Below, in pieces: positions 53,271-63,107 of a DNA stretch of 64,000 bases (positions are counted from its first letter, which is position 1; the number at the start of each line of letters is the position of its first letter). A program made the translations under genes and the position numbers. Source of the stretch: Ignavibacteriota bacterium (lineage in GTDB: Bacteria > Bacteroidota > Ignavibacteria > Ignavibacteriales > Melioribacteraceae); NCBI GenBank assembly GCA_002698995.1, contig PAAX01000018.1, positions 56,005 to 120,004 of the forward strand, read 5' to 3'. The notes beneath the pieces are model-generated. The model did not search any database. It was not told where the DNA came from and saw only the letters and a list, made by a program, of their open reading frames with translations.

Positions 53271-55691
53271 ATGAAAAAATGGCATAAAATTCTAGCCGGA
53301 CTGATTTTACTTTTTATAATACTTTTAACTGCAACGGGAATATTTTCATATTACATGCTTGGTAAAAATCTACCCGATTATAACTCCGAGATTTCAACTT
53401 CTTCCATAAACGGAGATGTTGAAATAATTAGAGATAGTAATGCAGTCCCTTATATTTTTGCATCAAATGATGAAGATGCTGCATTTGCATTGGGATATGT
53501 TCATGCACAGGATAGAATGTTTCAGATGGATTTATTGAGAAGAGCAGGAGAAGGAAGACTGAGTGAAATTTTCGGTTCTTCAACTGTTCCGTTTGACAGG
53601 ATGTTTAAGACAATCGGGATTTATAAAAATGTTGAACAAAACTTTGAAAGGATGAATCCGCTTACAAAGCGAATGCTCAATTCTTACTCAAATGGAGTTA
53701 ATAAATATTTAGAAGAAAAGACTGGAAATTATTCCGCCGAGTTTGATGTATTAGGCTATCTACCGTACAAGTGGAAACCGGCTCACAGCTTGGTGATTGC
53801 AAAGTTGATGGCTTGGGAGCTTAATATAAGCTGGTGGACAGACATCGCATATATTCACCTAATTCAAAAACTGGGTGAAGAAAAAGTAAGAGAAATCATT
53901 CCCGATTATAAAGAAAATGCACCGACAATTATTCCCGCGGAAATAAAAAATTATTCTGCTGTAAACCTAGATTTCATTAAAACAGATAAGAGATTTAGAG
54001 AATTTGTTGGCTTTACCGGAACTCATATTGGCTCGAATAACTGGGTAGTGAATGGTAAAAAATCAAGTTCGGGAAAACCAATTATTGCTAATGATCCACA
54101 TCTCGCTTTTCAAATTCCGGGAAAATGGTTTGTTGTTTCAATAAGATCAAATGAATGGAATGCAGAAGGATTTTCTTTGCCAGGTTTACCCGGAATTGTA
54201 ATTGGTAAGAATGAAAATATATCATGGGTCTTAACAAATGTTATGGCTGATGATGCCGATTTTTATCTGGAGAAAATCGATTCTTCAAAAACAAAATACT
54301 TATTTGACAACAACTGGCAGAACTTGAATAAACAGAGAGATACCATAATTGTTAAAGATTCTTCAAATGTAATTTTTGATATTTATAAAACTCACCGCGG
54401 TCCAATAATTTCGGAAATTCATCCTTATAATCATTTATATAAAAATGAGTATCAAAATAATCTCAACATAAGTATGCGTTGGACGGCATTAGAGTTCAGC
54501 GATGAACTTTTTGCAATTCAAAAAGTTAACAGAGCTTCTAATTGGAATGAATTTAAAGAGGGAGTGAGAGATTTTACAGTTCCGGGACAGAATTTTGTTT
54601 ATGCCGATAAAGAGGGAAATATCGGTTATATCTGTGCAGCTAAACTTCCGATAAGAAATTTGAATTCTCCTTCAATACTTTTTGACGGAACGACTTCAGC
54701 TTATGACTGGAAAGGATTTGTCCCTTTCGAAGAGATGCCGAAACTATTTAATCCCAGCGAAAATTTTATTGCATCTGCAAATAATAAAACAGTGAAGGAA
54801 TTTAAGTATCACATCTCAAATATTTGGGAGCCTTCCTCTAGAATAGAAAAGATAAGGGAATTATTAACTTCAAAAGAAATACATTCTGCTGATGATTATA
54901 AAAATTATCAAATGGATTTTTATTCGCACTATTCAAAGAAAATAATTCCTTATATACTAAATGCATTCAAAGAAGTTAAAATTAAAGATAGCAATTTAAA
55001 ATTGGCATTGGAGTTATTAGATAAATTCGATTTTGTAATGGATGCTGAAAGTCAAACTCCTTCAATTTATTTGGTTTTTTATCAGCACTTTATTGATAAT
55101 ATCTTCAAAGATGAAATGGGAGAAGAACTTCTTAAGGAATATAAGTTTATTGCAAATGTCCCATACAGAAAAATTGAGGAAATGATTCAAGATCAGTATT
55201 CACAATGGTTTGATAATGTTAACACTGAAAAAATAGAAACAAGAGATGATATTATAAGAGAGAGTCTGGTTGATGCATTAAGCACATTAGAGAAACAGTT
55301 CGGAAAGGATTTAACTTATTGGCAGTGGGGTAAAATTCATAAAGTTACATTTAAGCATTTGTTCAGTGCTTCATCCGATGCTGCCGGAATGCTGCTTGAT
55401 GATGGTCCTTATGAAATTGGAGGAGATGGCACTACAATATTTAATACTGAGTATTCATTTAATGCTCCGTATGAAAATAAACTCGGTCCTTCTATGCGTT
55501 TCATTTATGATTTTGCAAATGAAGAATATTTTGAATATATAATTCCAAGCGGACAGTCGGGACATTTTCTAAGTGATCATTATAAAGATATGACTGCTAA
55601 ATGGCTTAATGGAAAGTACAATAAAATATATTTTAATGAAGATACAATAAAAGAAAAAGCAAAAAACATCATGCGGTTCATTAAAGAATAA
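53271..55691 (+). CDS. Penicillin acylase family (S45) hydrolase
   Basis: 806 residues of the Ntn-hydrolase penicillin acylase group, made as a precursor and cut to alpha and beta chains. The nucleophile that becomes the beta-chain N-terminus is S255 in HIGSNNWVVNG. It has an N-terminal membrane segment or signal anchor (about 6-30). Family members hydrolyse penicillin amides or acyl-homoserine lactones; the substrate cannot be told. ATG 53271 is close after a possible -7 box TAATTTTG at 53220. Confidence 0.92.
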   Translation: MKKWHKILAGLILLFIILLTATGIFSYYMLGKNLPDYNSEISTSSINGDVEIIRDSNAVPYIFASNDEDAAFALGYVHAQDRMFQMDLLRRAGEGRLSEIFGSSTVPFDRMFKTIGIYKNVEQNFERMNPLTKRMLNSYSNGVNKYLEEKTGNYSAEFDVLGYLPYKWKPAHSLVIAKLMAWELNISWWTDIAYIHLIQKLGEEKVREIIPDYKENAPTIIPAEIKNYSAVNLDFIKTDKRFREFVGFTGTHIGSNNWVVNGKKSSSGKPIIANDPHLAFQIPGKWFVVSIRSNEWNAEGFSLPGLPGIVIGKNENISWVLTNVMADDADFYLEKIDSSKTKYLFDNNWQNLNKQRDTIIVKDSSNVIFDIYKTHRGPIISEIHPYNHLYKNEYQNNLNISMRWTALEFSDELFAIQKVNRASNWNEFKEGVRDFTVPGQNFVYADKEGNIGYICAAKLPIRNLNSPSILFDGTTSAYDWKGFVPFEEMPKLFNPSENFIASANNKTVKEFKYHISNIWEPSSRIEKIRELLTSKEIHSADDYKNYQMDFYSHYSKKIIPYILNAFKEVKIKDSNLKLALELLDKFDFVMDAESQTPSIYLVFYQHFIDNIFKDEMGEELLKEYKFIANVPYRKIEEMIQDQYSQWFDNVNTEKIETRDDIIRESLVDALSTLEKQFGKDLTYWQWGKIHKVTFKHLFSASSDAAGMLLDDGPYEIGGDGTTIFNTEYSFNAPYENKLGPSMRFIYDFANEEYFEYIIPSGQSGHFLSDHYKDMTAKWLNGKYNKIYFNEDTIKEKAKNIMRFIKE

Positions 55692-55756
55692 TTATTGAAA
55701 GAAGTTTAGATAAATACTTATTAAATTGAACACCTAAAAAAGATCGAGTAGAAAGA

Positions 55757-56710
55757 ATGAAAGTTATTGAACATATAGAAAAAGCAAAGAAACCATTAAT
55801 AAGTTTTGAAATTATTCCTCCCAAAAGAGGAGGGGATGTAAAGCAGCTGCTTTCAATTCTGGAAGAAATTGTAAAATATAATCCGCCGTTTATTGATATA
55901 ACTTCACATGCTGCGGAAGCAATTTACGAGGAAACTCCTGACGGAGGTTTTAAAGTAAAAGTAAAACGTAAAAGACCGGGAACTCTTGGCATTTGTGCTC
56001 TTATTCAAAATAAATATAATATTGATGCTGTTCCTCATGTTATTTGCCAAGGATTTAGTAAAGAGGAAACAGAAGACTTTCTGATTGAACTTCACTATTT
56101 GGGAATTGATAATGTTCTTGCCATCAGAGGAGATGATAATGGATTTAGAAAACCTCTACAATACGGCAGAAGTGCAAACAGTTTTGCAGTTGATTTAGTT
56201 AGACAGATAGCTTCCTTGAACAAAGGCAAATATATGGAAGATGGACTTTTAGATGCCAAACCAATGAATTTCTGTATTGGCGTTGGGGGATATCCTGAAA
56301 AGCATTTTGAAGCTCCTAATCTTTTAACTGATGTAAAGTACACAAAACAGAAAGTTGATGCCGGTGCTGATTATGTAGTATCTCAAATGTTTTTTGATAA
56401 TCAGAAATTCTTCAGCTATGTAGATGCATGCAAGGCAAATGGAATTAACGCACCGATAATACCAGGCTTAAAGATCTTAACAAACAAGAAGCATATTCAA
56501 AGTCTTCCTAAAAATTTCTATATCGATATACCAGATGAATTGGCAAATGAAGTTATGGAAGCCAAACCTGAGCATGTGCTGGATATTGGTGTTGAATGGA
56601 CTTTAAAACAGGCGGAAGAATTACTAAACAAGAATGTACCTGCAATTCATTTTTATATAATGCAGGATCCCAAACCGATTAAGAAACTTATGGAAAAGCT
56701 AGATATATGA
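55757..56710 (+). CDS. metF: Methylenetetrahydrofolate reductase
   Basis: 317-residue flavoprotein that reduces 5,10-methylene-THF to 5-methyl-THF. ISFEIIPPKRGGD has the catalytic Glu region, FIDITSHAAE, IRGDDNGFRKP and QMFFDNQKFFSYVDAC are family features. It starts the run metF-oxidoreductase-aldolase-ddl-ftsB-rarA and overlaps the next gene by 4 bases. Confidence 0.95.
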   Translation: MKVIEHIEKAKKPLISFEIIPPKRGGDVKQLLSILEEIVKYNPPFIDITSHAAEAIYEETPDGGFKVKVKRKRPGTLGICALIQNKYNIDAVPHVICQGFSKEETEDFLIELHYLGIDNVLAIRGDDNGFRKPLQYGRSANSFAVDLVRQIASLNKGKYMEDGLLDAKPMNFCIGVGGYPEKHFEAPNLLTDVKYTKQKVDAGADYVVSQMFFDNQKFFSYVDACKANGINAPIIPGLKILTNKKHIQSLPKNFYIDIPDELANEVMEAKPEHVLDIGVEWTLKQAEELLNKNVPAIHFYIMQDPKPIKKLMEKLDI

Positions 56711-57711
56711 TTATGAAGGATAGAAAATTGAAACTCCCTTCTAGATATGGGCAAAAGTTAAAGTGGGGAGTTGCCGGCTGTGGAAAGTTTATGGAACAGA
56801 CTTTTCTACCGACACTTCTTCAATTAAAGAAAAGTAAATTGGTTTCTGTTTACAGTTCTTCAAAGGAAAGAGCAGATTATATTTCTGATAAATTCTCAGC
56901 TCAGCATTCCTTCAATAATTTTGATGAATTTCTGAAATCTGATTTTGATGCGTTATATATCGGCAGCAGTAATGCTGATCACTACGAGCAGGTAATTAAG
57001 GCTGCTAAAGCAAAGAAAAATATTTTGTGTGAAAAACCTCTTGCTCTAAATTCAGCCCAAGCAGAAGAGATGGTAAGAGTGTGCAAAGAAAATAATGTTT
57101 TTCTAAGTGTAAATTATGTTCACAGATTTCATCCGTTGGTAGTTAAAGCTAAAGAATTAATTACACGTGAGATGATAGGTAAAATTGTAAATATAAATAT
57201 CAATTTTAATATAGATTTACCGCCGAATGATAATTTTAGATTCAAGAAAAATCTAAGCGGCGGTGGTGCTCTTAGAGATTTAGGAACTCACCTAATTGAT
57301 CTTATGAGATTTATCGGCGGTGAGATAGATGACATCAAAGGTTTTGTTGATAATGTAATTTATAAAAGTGAAGTTGATGATTATGCAACTGCGGTTGTTA
57401 AATTTAAGGACAGTGGTTACGGTTCTTTCAGTGTTTCCTTTAATTCAAAAAAATCATTTAACAGAATTGAGATTGTTGGATATAAAGGGGCTATCAGTAT
57501 TGATAATTTAATCGGTTCAAGAAATTCAACCGCGAAACTAACGATTGATTTAGTAGGAGAAGCAAGAAAAGCATTCAGACGCAGAGCAAATAAAATGATT
57601 CATTTATTAAAATCTGTTCAAGATTCTTTCCTTTCAAATACTAGACCTCAAGTAACCGGTGATGATGGCTTAGTAAATATGAAGTTAATGGAAAAACTAG
57701 AATTACAATGA
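56707..57711 (+). CDS. Gfo/Idh/MocA family oxidoreductase
   Basis: 334 residues with an N-terminal Rossmann domain (WGVAGCGKFMEQTFLPTL) and the EKPLALN motif, whose lysine is catalytic in the family, followed by the C-terminal beta domain (VNYVHRFHPLVVKAKEL, then GGGALRDLGTHLIDLMRF). It oxidises or reduces a sugar or related compound with NAD(P). The substrate is unknown. ATGA overlaps on both sides. Confidence 0.88.
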   Translation: MIMKDRKLKLPSRYGQKLKWGVAGCGKFMEQTFLPTLLQLKKSKLVSVYSSSKERADYISDKFSAQHSFNNFDEFLKSDFDALYIGSSNADHYEQVIKAAKAKKNILCEKPLALNSAQAEEMVRVCKENNVFLSVNYVHRFHPLVVKAKELITREMIGKIVNININFNIDLPPNDNFRFKKNLSGGGALRDLGTHLIDLMRFIGGEIDDIKGFVDNVIYKSEVDDYATAVVKFKDSGYGSFSVSFNSKKSFNRIEIVGYKGAISIDNLIGSRNSTAKLTIDLVGEARKAFRRRANKMIHLLKSVQDSFLSNTRPQVTGDDGLVNMKLMEKLELQ

Positions 57712-58367
57712 ATTCACATAGAGAAGAATTAATCTATTACTGTCATAAAGTTTATGAGAATAAGTTTGTTACAGCTTATGACGGTAATTTATCTTTACGA
57801 ATTGATGATCAGCGGATTTTAATTACTCCTTCAGGAAGAAATAAAGGAGAATTGAGAGAGAACGATTTGATTGAAATTGATTATAACGGGAATAAAATTC
57901 TTGGTGAAGGAAAAGTAACTACAGAAGCAAAGATTCATCTTTTAGCTTTTCAAAAAAGATTTGAAGTAAATGCGGTTGTTCATGCTCATCCAACATATGC
58001 CACTGCGTTTGCTCTTGTTGGCAGAAGTCTTGATGAACCTATTCTTCCTGAAGTAATTTTATCGCTTGGTAAAATTCCTTTATGCAGATACGGAACTCCA
58101 TCAACCGAAGAACTTCCAAACTCAATGCTTCCTCATATTAATTATGCATGGGGGATGTTATTGGAAAATCATGGTGCTGTTACATTAGGAAAAAATATTA
58201 AAGATGCATATTTCAAAATGGAAAAACTTGAGCATGCTGCCCAAACAATATCCGTTGCAAGATCATTAGGTACAATTAGAAAACTAAATAACACCGATCT
58301 TCAAAAGCTTTATAAAGCTGCTGATGATACTTATGGAATCAGTATCAAAAAAGAATTAAGATTTTAG
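57708..58367 (+). CDS. Class II aldolase / adducin family protein (fuculose-phosphate aldolase-like)
   Basis: 219 residues of the zinc class II aldolase fold: GNLSLRIDDQ, ITPSGRNKGEL, TEAKIHLLAFQKR with the catalytic Glu, VVHAHPTYATAFAL with two zinc-binding histidines, and LLENHGAVTLG with a third. L-fuculose-1-phosphate aldolase is the closest well-known type, but ribulose-phosphate epimerase or methylthioribulose dehydratase are possible. No encapsulation-type tail is seen. It overlaps the oxidoreductase by 4 bases. Confidence 0.85.
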   Translation: MNSHREELIYYCHKVYENKFVTAYDGNLSLRIDDQRILITPSGRNKGELRENDLIEIDYNGNKILGEGKVTTEAKIHLLAFQKRFEVNAVVHAHPTYATAFALVGRSLDEPILPEVILSLGKIPLCRYGTPSTEELPNSMLPHINYAWGMLLENHGAVTLGKNIKDAYFKMEKLEHAAQTISVARSLGTIRKLNNTDLQKLYKAADDTYGISIKKELRF

Positions 58368-58370
58368 ATT

Positions 58371-59363
58371 ATGAAAATTATATTATTATGCGGCGGTGCT
58401 TCTCCAGAAAGAGAAGTTTCAAAAAGTTCTTCAAAAAGTATTTATAATGCTTTAGTTGAATTGAATAATGATGTTGAAATTATTGATCCTGCTTTGGGCA
58501 AACATCAGCATAAAGACTTTAATAAGTACTTTGAAGATGACGATCCTTCCTTAAAAATTTCTGAAAAGAACTATCTGGAGACAGTTAATCTAAACATATT
58601 TGACAAGGTTGATTTAGTTTTTAACGGACTGCATGGAAAGTACGGAGAAGATGGAATCATTCAATCAATGCTGGAAGCGAGAAATATTAAACAGACTGGT
58701 TCTGGGGTTCTAGCTAGTGCTTTAGCAATGGATAAGGCTATGAGCAAAATTATATTTCGGCATAATAATGTTAAAACTGCAGATTGGTTTTTAGTTAAGA
58801 AAAAAGAATTTGATATAGATTATATAAAAAGCAAAATAGTAAAAGAGTTTAATTATCCATGCGTAGTAAAACCAAATGACGGAGGTTCAACTATTGGATT
58901 AACTATTTTAGAAAGTGAAGATCAATTAACTGATGCATTTGATTTGGCATTTAAGTATTCTGAAAATATAATTGTTGAAGATTTTATTGATGGAAGAGAA
59001 TTAACTGTCGGAATTATTGATTTAGAACCTTTACCTGTTTTGGAAATAATTCCTAAGCATAAAATTTATGATTATGAATGCAAGTACACCGATGGAATGA
59101 GTGAGTATATTGTCCCGGCAAAAATTCCGAATGAATACAAAGAAACACTTCAGCAGCAGGCTTTAACTGCGTACAAAAGTATTGGCTGCAGCGGATACGG
59201 CAGAGTTGATTTTAGAGTTACAAAAAATTATGAATCATTCTGCTTTGAAATTAATACTTTGCCCGGTATGACTTCCCACAGTTTAATTCCTAAAATGGCT
59301 AAAGCTGCCGGCATTGATTTTAACAGTTTAATTCAAAGAATAATTAGTACCGCAGTAAATTAA
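58371..59363 (+). CDS. ddl: D-alanine--D-alanine ligase
   Basis: 330-residue ATP-grasp enzyme of peptidoglycan precursor synthesis. The N-terminal motif LCGGASPEREVSKSS, the NGLHGKYGEDGIIQSMLE region, VVKPNDGGSTIG and the ATP-grasp metal site FEINTLPGMTSHSL are visible. It is 3 bases after the aldolase and 1 base before ftsB. Confidence 0.95.
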   Translation: MKIILLCGGASPEREVSKSSSKSIYNALVELNNDVEIIDPALGKHQHKDFNKYFEDDDPSLKISEKNYLETVNLNIFDKVDLVFNGLHGKYGEDGIIQSMLEARNIKQTGSGVLASALAMDKAMSKIIFRHNNVKTADWFLVKKKEFDIDYIKSKIVKEFNYPCVVKPNDGGSTIGLTILESEDQLTDAFDLAFKYSENIIVEDFIDGRELTVGIIDLEPLPVLEIIPKHKIYDYECKYTDGMSEYIVPAKIPNEYKETLQQQALTAYKSIGCSGYGRVDFRVTKNYESFCFEINTLPGMTSHSLIPKMAKAAGIDFNSLIQRIISTAVN

Positions 59364-59364
59364 G

Positions 59365-59649
59365 ATGAAGAAAAAAGCTAACATCTTTAAAATCATCGTT
59401 TACACTGTCGTTATGATTATTTCAGCATACCTTATTTTTAACAGTAATGGATTAATAAAATATTTATCTCTACGTTCGGAAATAAGTGAACTTGAAACTC
59501 ATATAAAAAATACCGAAGAAGACCTTACAAAAATTGAACAAAAGATTGAAATGATAAAATCAAATAGAGATTCAATTGAAAAGCTTGCCAGAGAAAAGTT
59601 TAATATGAAATCGAAGAATGAATCCGTGATTATTATTAATGAAAATTAA
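59365..59649 (+). CDS. ftsB: Septum formation initiator (FtsB/DivIC) family protein
   Basis: 94 residues: a short cytosolic start, one membrane helix (about 8-26) and a periplasmic coiled coil (about 33-75) ending in EKLAREKFNMKSKNE, the conserved FtsB/DivIC element. It acts with FtsL and FtsQ in the divisome. ddl before it also serves the cell wall. Confidence 0.88.
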   Translation: MKKKANIFKIIVYTVVMIISAYLIFNSNGLIKYLSLRSEISELETHIKNTEEDLTKIEQKIEMIKSNRDSIEKLAREKFNMKSKNESVIIINEN

Positions 59650-60938
59650 TGAAGAACAATATTAAGGATATAACCCCGCTAGCTGAAAGAGTTAGACCTC
59701 AATCATTATCGGATTTTGTTGGACAGGAGCATTTAACCGGAAAAAATAAACCTCTTAGATTAATGATTGAGAAAGATACTCTATCTTCATTTATTTTATG
59801 GGGATCGCCAGGAACGGGAAAAACTACGCTTGCTAAAATAATTGCCAATGCAACTAAGGCAGAATTTTTTCAGATCAACGCTGTCTCCTCAGGTGTTAAA
59901 GATATTCGTGAAGTAATAAATATTGCAGAGAATAATTTCCAGCATCATCAAAAAACAGTTTTATTTATTGATGAAATTCATAGGTTTAATAAATCCCAGC
60001 AGGATGCATTATTATCAAGTGTGGAAAAAGGAATTATTACTTTAATAGGAGCTACAACTGAGAATCCCTCATTTGAAGTAATTCCCGCGTTAAGATCACG
60101 AGCAAGAGTTTATAAATTAAATGATCTTTTGAAAGAGGATTTAAAAAGCATACTTCACAATGCAATAGAAAAGGATACTGAACTAAAAGAAAAAGTAATT
60201 GAGATTGTTGATGAAAATTATCTTCTCCTTCTCAGTGGCGGAGATGCAAGAACTCTACTTAATATTTTAGAAAGCTGCTGTGCTGTATCCGATACAGATA
60301 AGATTATTATCGATAAAGAAAAAATTGATTCTGTAGTTCTTTCAAAAAATGTTGTTTATGATAAAGATGGTGAAGAACATTATAATGTTATTTCTGCATT
60401 CATAAAAAGCATCAGAGGAAGTGATCCGGATGCTGCTTTGTACTGGCTTGTTAGAATGCTTGAAGGGGGAGAAGATCCTAAATTTATTGCTAGAAGACTG
60501 TTAATACTTGCTTCGGAAGATGTTGGAAATGCTTCACCAAACGGATTGGTTTTAGCAGAAGCTGCATTCTCAGCAGTTGAAAAAATTGGTATGCCGGAGG
60601 CTAGAATTATTTTAGCACAATGTGTTACTTATCTGGCGTCATCCCCAAAAAGTAATTCTTCTTATACCGCAATTGAAAAGGCATATTCAGATGTAAGAAA
60701 TAATCCTTTATATCATGTCCCTCTTCATTTAAGAAATGCACCAACAAAATTAATGAAGGACTTAGGTTACAGTAAGAATTATCAATATCCTCATAATCAT
60801 AAAGATAATTTTGTTGAGGAAGAATATCTTCCATCAGAATTAAAAGGAAGGCAGTATTATATTCCATCTGAAAATGGTCAGGAAAAAAAACTTAAAGAGT
60901 GGCTGAATTATTTATGGAAAGGGAAAAAGAATTATTAA
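59649..60938 (+). CDS. rarA: Replication-associated recombination protein A
   Basis: 429-residue AAA+ ATPase (RarA/MgsA) acting at stalled forks. Walker A is GSPGTGKTT, Walker B is [18 protein letters not shown], and the sensor region is [11 protein letters not shown]. The C-terminal part has [20 protein letters not shown] and [13 protein letters not shown]. It overlaps ftsB by one base and dprA by 4 bases (converging). Confidence 0.95.
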   Translation: MKNNIKDITPLAERVRPQSLSDFVGQEHLTGKNKPLRLMIEKDTLSSFILWGSPGTGKTTLAKIIANATKAEFFQINAVSSGVKDIREVINIAENNFQHHQKTVLFIDEIHRFNKSQQDALLSSVEKGIITLIGATTENPSFEVIPALRSRARVYKLNDLLKEDLKSILHNAIEKDTELKEKVIEIVDENYLLLLSGGDARTLLNILESCCAVSDTDKIIIDKEKIDSVVLSKNVVYDKDGEEHYNVISAFIKSIRGSDPDAALYWLVRMLEGGEDPKFIARRLLILASEDVGNASPNGLVLAEAAFSAVEKIGMPEARIILAQCVTYLASSPKSNSSYTAIEKAYSDVRNNPLYHVPLHLRNAPTKLMKDLGYSKNYQYPHNHKDNFVEEEYLPSELKGRQYYIPSENGQEKKLKEWLNYLWKGKKNY

Positions 60939-62059
60939 GCTTTCTGAAAATTCTTTCCCGGAAGCTGCTTTACTAATCCTTTGAATTCCATTGTTAGAAG
61001 CTGCACCAAACAATCTGAAGTAGATAAACCGCTCAGCTCAGAAATTTTATCTATTTGAATTGGTTCAGTTTCTTTAAGAATCTCATATACTTTTTCTTCG
61101 AATAGAGAAAGTTCAACTTTAGGTTTGGGGATATTTATCCCGATCTTCGGTTTAATCTTTATTTTTAATTCATCAAGAATATCATCAACATTTTGAATAA
61201 GTTTTGCTTCCCCCTTTTTAATTAATAAATTTGTCCCTTCACTTTGGGGAACTCCTAAATTACCGGGTATAGCAAAAACTTCTCTATTTTGATCAAGAGC
61301 ATAATGGGCAGTCTGCAAAGCGCCGCCATTTTCTTTTGTTTCAATTACTATTGTTCCTAACGTCATCCCGGAAATAATTCTATTTCTTTTAGGAAAGTTT
61401 TGTGCGTCAGGTTTTGTTTTTAATCTATATTCAGAAATAACTGCACCGTTATCAGTTATCTGCTCAAAAAGTTTCAAATTTTCTTTTGGATAAATCACAT
61501 CCAGACCAGAACCGATAACAGCGATTGTTCTGCTATCATTATTTACGGCAGTTCTATGTGCAATAGAATCTATTCCTCTGGCTAAACCACTTACGATGGT
61601 TATTTTATTAAGTGAAAGTTCTTTTGCAATTATTTCAGTCTGCTTTTTCCCATAAGAGGTTGGATTTCTAGTTCCAACTATTGCTAATGAATCTTTATCT
61701 TCCTGGGTGAAATTTCCTTTAATGTATAATAGCAATGGGGGAGAATAAATTCTCTTTAAGAGTGAAGGATAATTATCATCGAAATAAGGAAGAGCTTTTC
61801 CGCCAATTTTATGAAGAGCTTCTAATTCATTATATAAATCTTTTCTTGTAGAATCCATATCCTTTAAAGAATTAATGATTCGCTTTGCAAGTAAATCACT
61901 AATACCGTCTATAGTTAATAAAGATTTATAAGAAGAATGATTTAATTCGTAAAAAGATGAGAACTTAGATTTGAGATTTAGAATCTTATTCGGTCCTAAA
62001 CCGTCAATTTGTAACAGGTGAAAATAGAAATGAATATTATTGAAATATTCTTGAGTCAA
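60935..62059 (-). CDS. dprA: DNA-processing protein DprA
   Basis: 374 residues: an N-terminal helical part with helix-hairpin-helix-like motif, the Rossmann DprA domain (VGTRNPTSYGKKQTE, GLARGIDSIAHRTAV, IAVIGSGLDVIYPKEN, FPKRNRIISGMTLG) and a C-terminal winged helix. DprA loads RecA on incoming single-stranded DNA in natural transformation. It converges with rarA by 4 bases and follows the microcompartment gene by 2 bases. Confidence 0.95.
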   Translation of the reverse strand: MTQEYFNNIHFYFHLLQIDGLGPNKILNLKSKFSSFYELNHSSYKSLLTIDGISDLLAKRIINSLKDMDSTRKDLYNELEALHKIGGKALPYFDDNYPSLLKRIYSPPLLLYIKGNFTQEDKDSLAIVGTRNPTSYGKKQTEIIAKELSLNKITIVSGLARGIDSIAHRTAVNNDSRTIAVIGSGLDVIYPKENLKLFEQITDNGAVISEYRLKTKPDAQNFPKRNRIISGMTLGTIVIETKENGGALQTAHYALDQNREVFAIPGNLGVPQSEGTNLLIKKGEAKLIQNVDDILDELKIKIKPKIGINIPKPKVELSLFEEKVYEILKETEPIQIDKISELSGLSTSDCLVQLLTMEFKGLVKQLPGKNFQKA

Positions 62060-62061
62060 AC

Positions 62062-62343
62062 CTACACTTCGTTTATTAGATCAATATTATCAACTACAGA
62101 AACAATAATTGTATTTACCGGCGCATTAGCATGCCCTAGTATTTGTTGAACAGCGTCACCTTCTTTGGTAACTAAAACCACATCTCCTATACCCGAATCG
62201 ATTTGATCGATTGCTATCATGTCTTTATTCCCGATTAAATTTCCCTCCAAATCAATCGGGTGAACAATAAGAAGCTTTTCTCCTATCAGTTCTTTATTTT
62301 TATGAGTTGAAACAACATTACCCGTTACTTTGGCTAGAATCAT
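62062..62343 (-). CDS. EutN/CcmL family microcompartment vertex protein (BMC-P)
   Basis: 93 residues, the usual length. The five-stranded barrel of pentameric shell vertex proteins is recognised by MILAKVTGNVVSTHK, EKLLIVHPIDLEGN, the AIDQIDSGIGDVVLVTKEG core and VNTIIVSVVDNIDLI. Such pentamers cap corners of bacterial microcompartments. No BMC-H shell gene or enzyme neighbour is present beside it; it lies between dprA and a small membrane-protein gene whose end overlaps its start by 26 bases. Confidence 0.93.
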   Translation of the reverse strand: MILAKVTGNVVSTHKNKELIGEKLLIVHPIDLEGNLIGNKDMIAIDQIDSGIGDVVLVTKEGDAVQQILGHANAPVNTIIVSVVDNIDLINEV

Positions 62344-62605
62344 TCTCTGTCTCAGCTACTTTATTTTTACTGCTGCTTAAAATAGATAACGGAAATATAA
62401 TCAAATAGGCAATCATTAATACTAAAGGTGAAATTGTTAAAGATATGGTACTATCATATGGTCCAATAGACATGAAATAAAAACCAACAATTAATAACAA
62501 AACACCAATTCCCAATAGGATATAATTTTTATTAGTCCAATAATTATTAAAAGGGGAAATAAATTCTCTTTTAGCCGCTTTCGATTTTCTTTTTACTTTT
62601 GCCAT
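62318..62605 (-). CDS. Small two-helix membrane protein (DUF3098-like)
   Basis: 95 residues: a very basic N-terminus (AKVKRKSKAAKREF), two membrane helices (about 28-46 and 55-76) and a polar Ser/Glu tail. It resembles the DUF3098 family of Bacteroidota; function unknown. The upstream mRNA leader contains the end of a hairpin terminator belonging to the gene before it. Confidence 0.7.
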   Translation of the reverse strand: MAKVKRKSKAAKREFISPFNNYWTNKNYILLGIGVLLLIVGFYFMSIGPYDSTISLTISPLVLMIAYLIIFPLSILSSSKNKVAETENDSSQSNG

Positions 62606-62628
62606 AAATCATTCACCATTTTAGCTTA

Positions 62629-62664
62629 AAAATAAAGCCCAGCGTTGGGGGGTGACACTGGGCT
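62629..62664 (-). terminator. Minus-strand terminator between two small genes
   Basis: On the minus strand a 7 bp stem (AGCCCAG with CTGGGCT, 62658-62664 and 62636-62642) with a 15-base loop is followed by TTTATTTTT. It lies after the gene ending at 62739 and about 24 bases before the next start codon. Confidence 0.6.
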
Positions 62665-62738
62665 GAAAAATTCAAATGTCAATAAAGACCTTTGAACATA
62701 CTTTTCAATATAAATTGAAAATAAAAGTTTGTCAAGAT

Positions 62739-62978
62739 TTATTTATTGATTTGATATACGATCTTTCTAATAGTATCAAACTGCAAATAGGGATACTCAT
62801 CTCTTAAAGTATCAATTGCATCGCTTGCACTAACTTCATTAGCTCTTAATTCCTTGAACTTCCTTCTTATAGTATAATCTCTAACGGATTTTTCGTTTAT
62901 TAATCCCTTACTATCGAGAAGTTCAAAGATTTCATCACTTATAAGATCATTCAAGGGGTTCATTTCTTTGTCTTTCAT
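62739..62978 (-). CDS. Small helical protein, function unknown
   Basis: 79 residues, soluble and helical: DEIFELLDSKGLINEKSVRDY, then KFKELRANEVSASDAIDTLR and IRKIVYQINK. The pattern of short helices could be a small DNA-binding or dimer protein, but no HTH is certain. AAAGGTGA precedes the ATG. A terminator follows. It is divergent from the rRNA promoter region. Confidence 0.65.
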   Translation of the reverse strand: MKDKEMNPLNDLISDEIFELLDSKGLINEKSVRDYTIRRKFKELRANEVSASDAIDTLRDEYPYLQFDTIRKIVYQINK

Positions 62979-63107
62979 GGCTTCACCTTTCTTTGATGGT
63001 AAAAAGTCGTAAAAAATAAGTTATTAGAACCTCCCAACGTTTTAGCTTATACATAAAGGGCTAAAAATCAGTTCCAAATATTTTTTTAATATTTTTTAAC
63101 AAAACAC

